Positions 15,905-25,241 of a stretch of 64,000 nt of DNA are shown here, piece after piece (positions within the stretch are counted from its first letter, which is position 1; every line of letters starts with the position of its first letter). The notes beneath the pieces were generated by a model that was given only the letters and a program-made list of their open reading frames with translations, made no database searches and was not told where the DNA came from. This stretch comes from UBA11865 sp041570195 (lineage in GTDB: Bacteria > Chloroflexota > Anaerolineae > Promineifilales > Promineifilaceae). The DNA lies in contig JBFFWQ010000007.1 of NCBI GenBank assembly GCA_041570195.1, positions 1-64,000 of the forward strand, read 5' to 3'. Both the position numbers and the translations under genes were made by a program.

Positions 15905-17113
15905 TCAACGCAGCCAGTCCACGACCACCGCGCCCGGCGGCATAAACATCATCAGCGGCTGCCACGTCCCGGCTTCGAACAGCCAAACCTCCGAACCATC
16001 GTCCAGGCCCTCGCGAACCGGGCTGACCAGCAGCCACTTCCCGTCGGGACTCCAGATCGGCCGCACACCGGCCCCAACGAAGAACTCCTCTCCGCTGTCG
16101 ACGTCGACCACCCAGGCACCCCGCAACGCCGGATCCACGTCTTCGGTCACGAACGCCAGCCAGCGCCCGTCCGGGCTCCAGGCCGGCGGCGGGAACCAGC
16201 CGCCCCGGCCGATATTCTCGTAAGGGTGAAAGAGTTTCGCGGTTCCGGCATCCAGATCAAAAACCGCCACGGCGATGCGCCACCCGGGTTCGGCCACCGC
16301 CACGGTCCAGGCCAGGCGCCGGCCATCAGGCGACCAGGCCGGCCCGCCGATACGGACGACGTTGCTCAGACCGTAGGCCGCCGGATCGAGCGCCTGCGGA
16401 CCATCGTCCCAATCGTAAAGCCAGGCCGAACCGGCCCGATCGTAGGCGATGATTTGATCGTCAAGGCCAGGCGCTGGATCGGCATTCGAGGGACTCTCTT
16501 CATCCAACACCCGGTATTCACTCAGGTCAAACTTGGCTGACGTCAAATAACCGGTGCTCGGCCCAAGCTCTTCGTCCAAAGGCCAGGAGCCGAAGACGAC
16601 GGTCTCCGGCCGGGCCGGCCAGAATTGGGGACAACAATGCCTGCGTCCAGAGTTGCCGGTCAGGTTAAAGCGCTGCCCGCCAGGCAAGAGGATGAGCCAG
16701 ATGTCATTCTCCACTACTCTCAAGGCTTGTCGACCGTCCGGGGAAAGCACGTCGCCAACTTCGGCCGCCAGTAGAGCCGGCTGCCAGTCGCCCCCCACCC
16801 GCCACAACTCGCCATCCAGATTGTAGACCAGACCGGGCACAGGCGGAACCGGCGTAGCGGTGACGGCCGGCGGCAGATATTGGTTATCTGTTGTCGGCAC
16901 ACCTGACGCCGGCGCCTGTTCCCAGGCCGTCGGGGTGATCGGTGGCGATGGCGGTGGCGCGGTGGGCGACGGAAACGGCGTCGGCAACGACTGGCCGTCG
17001 ATCGTAACTTGCCCCCCCAAGGATGGTTCCACTTCGGCCGGGACACAAGCTGTCAGCAAAAGAGCCAGGGGTAACCAGTATACAATTCGGTTCAACTTAA
17101 GGAAGTCTAACAT
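15905..17113 (-). CDS. Lipoprotein with PD40/TolB-like beta-propeller repeats
   Basis: 402 residues from ATG 17113, about nine bases after AGGGGAG; an ATG three codons earlier touches that site and is less likely. The N-terminus is a lipoprotein signal with the lipobox LLTAC, so the mature protein should be lipid-anchored outside the membrane. A Pro/Ser/Thr linker (TPFPSPTAPPPSPPITPT) follows. From about residue 110 there are PD40-type propeller blades, clearest at PAWSPDGRRLAW, PAWSPDGRWLAF and PIWSPDGKWLLV. TolB-like propellers bind ligands or partner proteins; no partner gene is adjacent. Function is not more specific than this. Confidence 0.85.
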   Translation of the reverse strand: MLDFLKLNRIVYWLPLALLLTACVPAEVEPSLGGQVTIDGQSLPTPFPSPTAPPPSPPITPTAWEQAPASGVPTTDNQYLPPAVTATPVPPVPGLVYNLDGELWRVGGDWQPALLAAEVGDVLSPDGRQALRVVENDIWLILLPGGQRFNLTGNSGRRHCCPQFWPARPETVVFGSWPLDEELGPSTGYLTSAKFDLSEYRVLDEESPSNADPAPGLDDQIIAYDRAGSAWLYDWDDGPQALDPAAYGLSNVVRIGGPAWSPDGRRLAWTVAVAEPGWRIAVAVFDLDAGTAKLFHPYENIGRGGWFPPPAWSPDGRWLAFVTEDVDPALRGAWVVDVDSGEEFFVGAGVRPIWSPDGKWLLVSPVREGLDDGSEVWLFEAGTWQPLMMFMPPGAVVVDWLR

Positions 17114-17514
17114 TCGTTTCATCTCCCCTGGCCTATCCAGTAGTCGTCCCACTCTTCGTCGATCATTGTAACAGATGACGCCGTCTGTAATGTGACTACC
17201 AGTGAACGATTGCCGCACGCGTTATAAACGGCAGACCGTGAATCATCCACAAGCCATCCGAAGCCTATCGCTTCCAGATATGCTATGTTTGGACATACGG
17301 CTAAGCTGTCCTACCATATGCGGCGTGGGAACTCTTGCTTCTACCACGTATTCGACAGGTTAATAAACGAATCAAAGGTTTGCTCTAGGCTAAACGGCAG
17401 GTCACACGGCCGCTTAATGTATTCAAGCCCGGGGAGCGCTTAGTTCCTTGTTTTGTCAATTTTCTCCACTGTCTACCGGAAATACACATCAATTCACCTT
17501 TAGGAGGCAACAAA
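17114..17514. other. Intergenic spacer, divergent promoter region
   Basis: About 400 bases between divergent genes. No gene or strong hairpin recognised. It ends with TTAGGAGGCAACAAAATG, a strong ribosome site for the sulfatase. Confidence 0.5.
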
Positions 17515-19179
17515 ATGTCAGACGAGATCGTTCACGATGCCGAATATTACATCGTAGAACTCCAGAACCGCGAAAAGTGGGCCGCCGAGGATGCGGACCT
17601 CGACGCCCGGCTGGCCGAATTGAAAGAGAAACACGGCACGCCGCCAAATATCATCCACATCATGTTTGACGATCTGGCCTTCGGCGACCTGGGCATCCCC
17701 CAGATGGCCGCCATTCGTGGCTTCAATACCCCAAACATCGATCGCATGGCCCAAGAAGGCGCCATGTTCACCCGTATGTACACTGAACCGGCCTGTACGC
17801 CAAGCCGGGCAGCGGTGATCACCGGCCGGCACCCGGTCCGCTACGGCATGGGCGCCGTCGATTGGCCACTGATCTTCGGCGGTCTGGGCGGCGACGAGGT
17901 CACCACGGCCAATGTCCTCTCCGACGCTGGCTATGCAACGGCCTTCTACGCCAAGTGGCACCTGGGCGATATCCCCGAGAGTTACTGCCACAACCAGGGT
18001 TTCGACGAGGCGTTTTTCCTACCCTACAACCAGGTCAGCAGCATCTGGAACCCAGTAGGCGACGCGGCGAACGCCGCACCTGGCTCGGCCCACATGCGGA
18101 AAGATAACTATAACGAGATTGACAATACCGGTCTGAGAGGTGAGGGATTGGTCCTGGCTATTGACGGCAAGAAGGGCGAGTTCACCCGCGAGTGGGGTAC
18201 ACCAGACCCCCAGACCTACGGCAAGATCGATCTGGAAAGTGAACGGCGATTGATGGAGTTCGTCAATCGCAACGTCGAAGCGAACAAGCCCTTCTTCGTC
18301 TCTTACTGGCCCAATCTGATGGACTTCTCCCCTCCCGCGATCGAACCGAAGAAATCGTACAATGGCGGCACCATGGCCGAAGCGCTCGTCAGGCTGGACG
18401 GCTTCATTGGCGAGCTGATGGATGAGTTGGAGAAGCACGGTATTGCCGAAAACACGCTGCTGGTGGTCATGGCTGACAACGGCCCAATGGTTCACAATCC
18501 TCCCAGCCTGTTCGGCATGGCCGATACGATTTTCCGCGGCGGCAAAGGCGACGTCACCGAAGGCGGCGTGCGCGTACCGGCCTTCGCTTGGTGGCCAGGC
18601 GTCATCAAGCCAGGCACGATTCTTAACGACATCATCCACGAAACCGACCTGTTCACCACCTTCGCCCGGCTGGGCGGCGGCATGGGTAACATCCCCACCG
18701 ACCGGGTGATCGACGGTGTCGATCAGGCCTCGTTGCTCATGAACGGCGACGGTCACGGCCGGCGCGACTGGGTCTTCATCTACACCGGAAACGACCTCGG
18801 CGCGACGGTCAAAGGTCGTTACAAGCGCCATTGGATCGGCCCGGAATCTGGCGAGGGTGCCGGCACATCGGCCGCCTTTTACGATCTCATCACCGATCCT
18901 CGCGAGACTTCCCCGCAGCTGGCCACACTGATCTATCAAAGCGGCCAATGGGATCGCATGCTCATCCGCCACACCCTCTGGAAGGAGAAGTACCCCGATA
19001 AACCGAAGGCGCGCGGCATTCCGTTTACGGAAATCGAGAACGCCCGGCCGGAAACAAAGGCGATTGGTGAAACTTTCGAACAATTGCGTGAAGAGTTCCC
19101 ATTTGATCCGCTGGAGTTCATCCAGTTCAACATGCCGGACGCCCTAAAAGTTACCCAAAAGGTAGACGCGGTTGATTAG
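17515..19179 (+). CDS. Cys-type sulfatase, apparently cytoplasmic
   Basis: 554 residues. Sulfatases hydrolyse sulfate esters using a formylglycine made from Cys or Ser. The modification site EPACTPSRAAV (Cys94) is a CxPSR motif; FDDLAFGDLG (Asp52, Asp53) and MADNGP supply metal ligands, and YAKWHLGD gives the conserved Lys and His. The strong TTAGGAGG site supports this start. There is no signal peptide, so the enzyme should be cytoplasmic. The next gene is an anaerobic sulfatase-maturating radical SAM enzyme, which fits Cys94 as its substrate. The natural sulfate ester is unknown. Confidence 0.95.
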   Translation: MSDEIVHDAEYYIVELQNREKWAAEDADLDARLAELKEKHGTPPNIIHIMFDDLAFGDLGIPQMAAIRGFNTPNIDRMAQEGAMFTRMYTEPACTPSRAAVITGRHPVRYGMGAVDWPLIFGGLGGDEVTTANVLSDAGYATAFYAKWHLGDIPESYCHNQGFDEAFFLPYNQVSSIWNPVGDAANAAPGSAHMRKDNYNEIDNTGLRGEGLVLAIDGKKGEFTREWGTPDPQTYGKIDLESERRLMEFVNRNVEANKPFFVSYWPNLMDFSPPAIEPKKSYNGGTMAEALVRLDGFIGELMDELEKHGIAENTLLVVMADNGPMVHNPPSLFGMADTIFRGGKGDVTEGGVRVPAFAWWPGVIKPGTILNDIIHETDLFTTFARLGGGMGNIPTDRVIDGVDQASLLMNGDGHGRRDWVFIYTGNDLGATVKGRYKRHWIGPESGEGAGTSAAFYDLITDPRETSPQLATLIYQSGQWDRMLIRHTLWKEKYPDKPKARGIPFTEIENARPETKAIGETFEQLREEFPFDPLEFIQFNMPDALKVTQKVDAVD

Positions 19180-19341
19180 CGACAAGATTCAGACCGCTTG
19201 CGAGCACCGGGCGATCGTCGTCGTCCGGGGCTCCGCGCCCTAAACAGAGACCTGGAAGCCTGGCTTTTTGAATTCGCTGGTACTGCGCTGACCGGTGAAA
19301 AGCCAGGCTTCTGCTCGTCAACATATGAAGGTGGCCAAAAT

Positions 19342-20790
<1,449 letters not shown>

Positions 20791-20798
20791 CCTATTTT

Positions 20799-20930
20799 AT
20801 GCCGGAGACAAAGACAGAACCCACACGTCATATTCCTCTCGAAGGGCAAGCCAATTTCCGCGATCTGGGCATCCAAGACCAGGAACTCACGGCCGAGGAT
20901 GAAGCCGCCATCGACGCCGAAGCGGTATAG
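20799..20930 (+). pseudogene. 43-codon remnant of a protein tyrosine phosphatase-like gene
   Basis: A short frame from ATG 20799 whose product contains RHIPLEGQANFRDLG, the conserved N-terminal motif of bacterial tyrosine phosphatases of the Y_phosphatase3 type. The motif normally continues GGY and a further ~220 residues with a CxxGxxR loop. Here it jumps to an acidic ELTAEDEAAIDAEAV ending. This looks like an internal deletion that kept the reading frame. The active-site loop is absent, so it cannot be a phosphatase. Expression as a micro-protein is not excluded. Confidence 0.6.
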
Positions 20931-20972
20931 CTGCGACGGAATCAGGCTTTCCTAACGGTACGGTTGTGCGAT

Positions 20973-21031
20973 TTTCCCGGAAACTGGGTTACGATCCACC
21001 GTTGAAGACAAGCTCTCCAGTTTCCGGGAAA
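20973..21031 (-). repeat. 59-bp inverted-repeat element, copy 1
   Basis: Arms TTTCCCGGAAACTGG (20973-20987) and its exact complement (21017-21031) with a 29-bp interior. Each arm is itself a near-palindrome, TTTCC-C-GGAAA. Three other copies of identical length occur at 34129, 47096 and 63504. Interior similarity (AGCTTGT at the same offset) with copy 3 suggests this copy is in opposite orientation to copy 3. Confidence 0.75.
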
Positions 21032-21072
21032 GTGACGGCAAACAAGTATGGGTTGCATAAGGGCCAGTGACG

Positions 21073-21753
21073 ATGTCTGAACTGTGGCCTGATCTCTTGC
21101 CCATTGCCGTCGCCATGGCCATAACGCCTGGTAGAATCCTGGCCCTTATCTTGTTGTTTCACACAGAGCGGGCTCTGCTTACATCGACAGCGTACGTCGG
21201 CGGCATGGCCAGCAATATGCTGATCGAAGGCCTGGCGTTCGCCTTGATATTCTCCATTACCGGCGTTTTCGATGCCCAGGAGAGCGCCGGGCCTCCGGCG
21301 CTCATGGCCATGCTTCTCGTGGTGATGGGCATTTTATTGTTGGCGGCCGCGGCCAAAATCATCTCGCATTCCGAAGACGAGGACAAAGCCCCGCCAAACT
21401 GGCTGGCAGAGATCGATTCCTTCACCCCGGGCAAAGCCTATAAATTGGGTTTGGCCTGGCTCTTCGTGAGCCCCAAGCAGTGGATCTTTACCTTAACGGC
21501 CGTTGGTTTCATCTTCGCCGCCAACCTGGAACCAATAGCCAGTCTCGCCAACTACCTGCCGTTCATATTGATTACTCTATCTTTATTCCTCCTACTCATA
21601 CTGATTTACGCCATCATGGGTGAACGCTCTCAGGATTTCATGGACAAGCTGTTCAAATGGCTGAAGAAAAATGCTCAGACCATCCTGCTCATCGTGCTCA
21701 TTGCTTTTGGCCTATACTTCTTGCTAAAGGGTGTAACCGCGCTAGCCACCTGA
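21073..21753 (+). CDS. GAP/Sap (sulfolipid-1-addressing-like) family membrane protein
   Basis: 226 residues from ATG 21073 (a GTG two codons earlier is possible). About six membrane helices are predicted. The first, LPIAVAMAITPGRILALILL, and the mid-chain PNWLAEIDSFTPGKAYKLGLAWLFVSPKQW match the pattern of the GAP/Sap family, known from mycobacterial glycolipid transport and related to LysE-type exporters. The last helix pair is followed by a short tail. It precedes the SulP permease by about 100 bases. Substrate unknown. Confidence 0.75.
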   Translation: MSELWPDLLPIAVAMAITPGRILALILLFHTERALLTSTAYVGGMASNMLIEGLAFALIFSITGVFDAQESAGPPALMAMLLVVMGILLLAAAAKIISHSEDEDKAPPNWLAEIDSFTPGKAYKLGLAWLFVSPKQWIFTLTAVGFIFAANLEPIASLANYLPFILITLSLFLLLILIYAIMGERSQDFMDKLFKWLKKNAQTILLIVLIAFGLYFLLKGVTALAT

Positions 21754-21849
21754 GATAAGAAAGATTCCAGAAAATATGCGTGAGCGACTGAAACCAAACT
21801 TGACCACGGCCGCCGCTGACGGCATTGCCGGTCTAGAAGATAAAGATCT

Positions 21850-23604
21850 ATGACTACCACTGTTGATAAACCACGCCGTTCGGCCGGCGATGTTATTAAA
21901 TCCTATCTACCCATTCTCGCCTGGTTGCCGAAATACCAAAAGGATTGGTTCCGGCCCGACCTGATTGCCGCCCTGACTTTATGGGCCCTGCTAGTGCCCG
22001 AGGCCATGGCCTACGCCGGTATCGCCGGCATGCCGCCCGAAACCGGTTTGTATGCCGCCCCCTTGGCCCTGGTGGCCTATGCCATCTTCGGCACATCACG
22101 GCATCTCGACGTTGGGCCGAGTTCGGCCGTGGCCGCCTTGTCCTTTAGTGTCGTGGCCGGGATCTTGGGCGCCTCGGCCGTACAAAGCGAGGAATGGGTC
22201 TTGCTGAGCATTGCTCTGGCGTTGATGGTGGGCGTATTTCTAATTATTGGCGGCTTTTTACGTCTGGGCGTGTTGGCCGACTTTCTATCCCGGCCGGTGC
22301 TGGACGGTTTCGTCGTCGGCGTAGCCATATCCATCGCCATTGGTCAGCTAGACAAAGTGCTGGGCTTTGAACCAGAAGGCTATGACTTCGTCCCGGATCT
22401 GTTGCTGTTCATAACAGATATCGACATGATTCACTGGCCCACCGCGATAGTGGGCGCGATTAGCCTGGTGCTGCTCTTTGCCTTGCACAAATTCACGCCC
22501 AAACTACCGGCAGCGCTCATCGTGCTGTTCCTGGCTATTGCCGTTTCAAGCCTGCTCGATTTCGAATCAGCGGGCATTCACGTTGTAGGCGAGATTCCGG
22601 CCGGGCTTCCCGAATTCGGTATTCCGGAAGGGTTGGGCCTCGACGAGCTACTGGTCGTCGCCCCCGGAGCAATTGGTGTGGCCCTGGTCGCATTCGCCGA
22701 GTCGGTGGCCATTGCCCGCTCTTATGGCACGAAGTTGGGTTATGAAGTGGACGCCAACCAGGAACTGATCGCCGTCGGGGCGTCGAATCTTGGTTCCGGC
22801 TTTAGCGGCGCCTTTGTGGTAGATGGTAGCATGTCGCGCACAGCCGCCGCCGTCGGGGCCGGCGCCAAAACCCAAATGGTCTCCCTGATAGCAGCGGTGG
22901 CCATATTGATAACGGCCGCGGCCTTGACCCCAATTTTCGCCAACCTGCCCGAAGCGACCCTGGGCGCCATCGTCATTCATGCCGTCTGGCACAATATTAG
23001 CTTCAGCAAGATCTCCCAATATCGTTCGATCACGAATCTTGACTATGCGACGGCGATTGTGGCCATGATCGGCGTGCTGGCTCTTGGTCTATTGCAAGGG
23101 CTGGTATTAGCAGCGCTACTAGGCTTAATCGTGCTTCTATTCGGCACAAAACATCGCAACACTTCTGTGTTAGGCAGGGTGCCGGAAACGACCGTTTACC
23201 GTGACATTGAGCACTATCCCGAGGGCGAAACCTACCCCGGGCTGCTCATCATCCGTTTTGACGGCACGCTCTTCTTCGCCAATGCCCATGACTTCGTGAC
23301 CGCCGTCCGCCAGGCTATAGCCGCCGCCGACCCGCCGCCGCGAATCGTGCTGATCGACGGCGAATCGATCAACGATATTGACGCCACGGCCGTCATCACC
23401 GTGAAAGAGTTCCAGAAACAATTGCGGCGAACCGGCATTGACCTCCGGGTCGCCCGGGTCAAAACTCAGGTCTTAGACGTGATGAGACGGGCCGGTCTGG
23501 AAGAGGCCATTCCGGCCGAACACATCTACCCCACCGTGCAAGCGGCCGTCGACGCCTATCTTGCCGAAAATGAAAAGGGTCAGGCGACCATGCCAAATGA
23601 ATGA
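21850..23604 (+). CDS. SulP-family anion permease with STAS domain
   Basis: 584 residues. Residues 20-430 hold the ten or more membrane helices of a SulP/SLC26 transporter, including PEAMAYAGIAGMPPETGLYA and the HLDVGPSSAVAAL motif. Residues 450-565 form the cytoplasmic STAS domain (LLIIRFDGTLFFANA, IDGESINDIDATAV). The family imports sulfate or bicarbonate or exchanges other anions. The sulfatase two genes away would release sulfate, but in this gene order a link is only suggestive. Its end overlaps the next gene by 8 bases. A 25-codon frame at 21776-21853 overlaps its ATG (ATGA). Confidence 0.92.
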   Translation: MTTTVDKPRRSAGDVIKSYLPILAWLPKYQKDWFRPDLIAALTLWALLVPEAMAYAGIAGMPPETGLYAAPLALVAYAIFGTSRHLDVGPSSAVAALSFSVVAGILGASAVQSEEWVLLSIALALMVGVFLIIGGFLRLGVLADFLSRPVLDGFVVGVAISIAIGQLDKVLGFEPEGYDFVPDLLLFITDIDMIHWPTAIVGAISLVLLFALHKFTPKLPAALIVLFLAIAVSSLLDFESAGIHVVGEIPAGLPEFGIPEGLGLDELLVVAPGAIGVALVAFAESVAIARSYGTKLGYEVDANQELIAVGASNLGSGFSGAFVVDGSMSRTAAAVGAGAKTQMVSLIAAVAILITAAALTPIFANLPEATLGAIVIHAVWHNISFSKISQYRSITNLDYATAIVAMIGVLALGLLQGLVLAALLGLIVLLFGTKHRNTSVLGRVPETTVYRDIEHYPEGETYPGLLIIRFDGTLFFANAHDFVTAVRQAIAAADPPPRIVLIDGESINDIDATAVITVKEFQKQLRRTGIDLRVARVKTQVLDVMRRAGLEEAIPAEHIYPTVQAAVDAYLAENEKGQATMPNE

Positions 23605-24267
23605 TCCGTCGCTAGGGGATCCGCTATTGAAACAAGGTGAACGTTCGGGCGAAGTCCAGTCCTTTACCACGAAGTACTGGTGGCTGAATTTCGTTCGCGG
23701 AATCGCCGCCCTGTTGCTCGGGCTTGGCCTTCTGCTGCCGGTTGAAGTACTTACCGAAGCCGATCACCTCCAGTCGATCTTGGTCCAGTTCATTGCCATC
23801 TACCTGCTGCTAAGCGGCCTGATGAGTTTGATCTGGGGCTTGTCCAACCGCCGCCGCTTCGAGCTATGGACAATACCGCTGTCCTTGGCCTCGTGGGCGG
23901 CGTCGCCTTCTTCCTGAGATCGTTCCTGGAAGGCTTTGTTTCTATCGAGATCCTCACCGCCATCTTTGGCCTGATCATGCTGCTGGCTGGTCTCGTTCAC
24001 TTCCTGGGCGGGTTCAGGTTGGGCAAAGCCTACGGCCGGCGCTGGTCCTTAGGCCATGAATTCCTGGGCCTGGTGGAGGTTGGCATCGGGACCTTGCTAT
24101 TGATCTCTATCTTCGTGTCTGTCGAAAACCTCAGGATCATATTGAGTTTCTGGGGGCTTGTCGCCGGCATTGGCCTAATAGCCGACGGGATCAGGATGCG
24201 CAGATTAAAGAAGACTGCACCAACCGCTGCTCTAAACGATCCAAATGCGCCTGTTGAGCCTGGATAA
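23597..24267 (+). pseudogene. DUF308/HdeD-like membrane protein, broken by a frameshift
   Basis: The first half starts at ATG 23597, overlapping the SulP stop, and reads NFVRGIAALLLGLGLLLPV then FELW before leaving frame. The second half (from about 23866) reads VLGLVGGVAFFLRSFLEGF, IEILTAIFGLIMLLAGLVHF and ends at 24267. The paralogue just downstream shows the expected continuous arrangement of six helices, so the break lies near 23870-23880, where removal of two bases or addition of one joins the frames. Members of the family are HdeD-type membrane proteins linked to acid stress in enterobacteria. True decay versus sequence error cannot be told. Confidence 0.78.
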
Positions 24268-24449
24268 ACACCGGTCAAAAACCGTGCTTCTAAACGGTGT
24301 CCCCTCCCCAATTTAGCCCAAAGAAGATATCCTTCGCTGAGGCAAGATCTACTATTGGTATTCCGTGTAATCTGTGCTACTCTGCGTCCCATATCTTTAC
24401 AGAAACGGTTCCATACCCTTGTGGCCACTTCAACCAACCACCTATCGAC

Positions 24450-25052
24450 ATGACTGCTGACCAATCAGCCCAGAAATCTAGACGCGTCGACGCCCCCTTT
24501 TGGGTAACTTTGATCCGCGGCCTGCTGGCCACTTTCCTGGGCCTGGCCCTCGTCTTCCAGCCCGACAAAGCCCGGCCGATGCTGGTCAACTTCATGGGTA
24601 TGTTTTGGCTGGCCAGCGGCATCATGAGCGTTCGTTGGGGCGCGACCGGTCACGCGAACAGGCGTCCTTGGTCCATCCTGGCTGGAATCGCCGGCATCAT
24701 CGCCGGTCTGCTGGCTTTGACCCGCCGCTTCACCGCCGGCGTCCTGAACGAAATGCTGATCTTGAACTTGCTGGGCGGCGTCATGGTCCTGACCGGCATC
24801 ATCCACATCACCGGCGGCTTTCGCATCGGTCAGCAAGAACGCCACCGTACCTGGGCTAGCGTGCTCCTAGGCATCTTCGAGATCATCCTGGGTGGGCTGG
24901 CCCTCATGGCCCAATCCCTTGATTTCGGCCCCGCGATTTATTGGTCGCTCACCATCTGGGCTCTAGTCGGCGGATTCCTACTCTTCGCCGACGCCCTGGC
25001 CATGCGCAGAAGGGCAAAGCAAAATCAGCCCGAACAGAGAGGCTCAAGCTAG
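24450..25052 (+). CDS. DUF308/HdeD-like membrane protein
   Basis: 200 residues from ATG 24450. About six membrane helices, arranged as three repeats of a two-helix unit: FWVTLIRGLLATFLGLAL, RPWSILAGIAGIIAGLLAL and RTWASVLLGIFEIILGGLAL. An internal IIHITGGFRIGQ loop matches VHFLGGFRLGK of the upstream paralogue. The tail is basic and polar. The start was chosen at the family N-terminus because the longer upstream frame covers a TCCGTGTAATCTGTG-type repeat. It may be co-transcribed with the SulP gene. Confidence 0.82.
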   Translation: MTADQSAQKSRRVDAPFWVTLIRGLLATFLGLALVFQPDKARPMLVNFMGMFWLASGIMSVRWGATGHANRRPWSILAGIAGIIAGLLALTRRFTAGVLNEMLILNLLGGVMVLTGIIHITGGFRIGQQERHRTWASVLLGIFEIILGGLALMAQSLDFGPAIYWSLTIWALVGGFLLFADALAMRRRAKQNQPEQRGSS

Positions 25053-25241
25053 TACAACATAGCAGGCGATTACTTATCACTACACGAAAATGGTGAACCG
25101 ACCATTCTTAACAGCGTTGCGCAAGAACTATCCTTATTCAACTCGCCACGTTAAGAACGAATGCCTGAGATCATCGCGGTAGCACAGAAACTAGCATCCT
25201 GTTAATCCCGTTAATCCTGCCCGGTTCTTAGGGAGAATAAG

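Noticed and set aside
18019..19083. 354-codon minus-strand open frame opposite the sulfatase
   Set aside because: Shadow of a strongly supported sulfatase gene; GC-rich third positions create long antisense frames.
20973..21031. Integron attC site
   Set aside because: Length and inverted ends fit loosely, but the arms lack the attC core consensus and no integron integrase is nearby.
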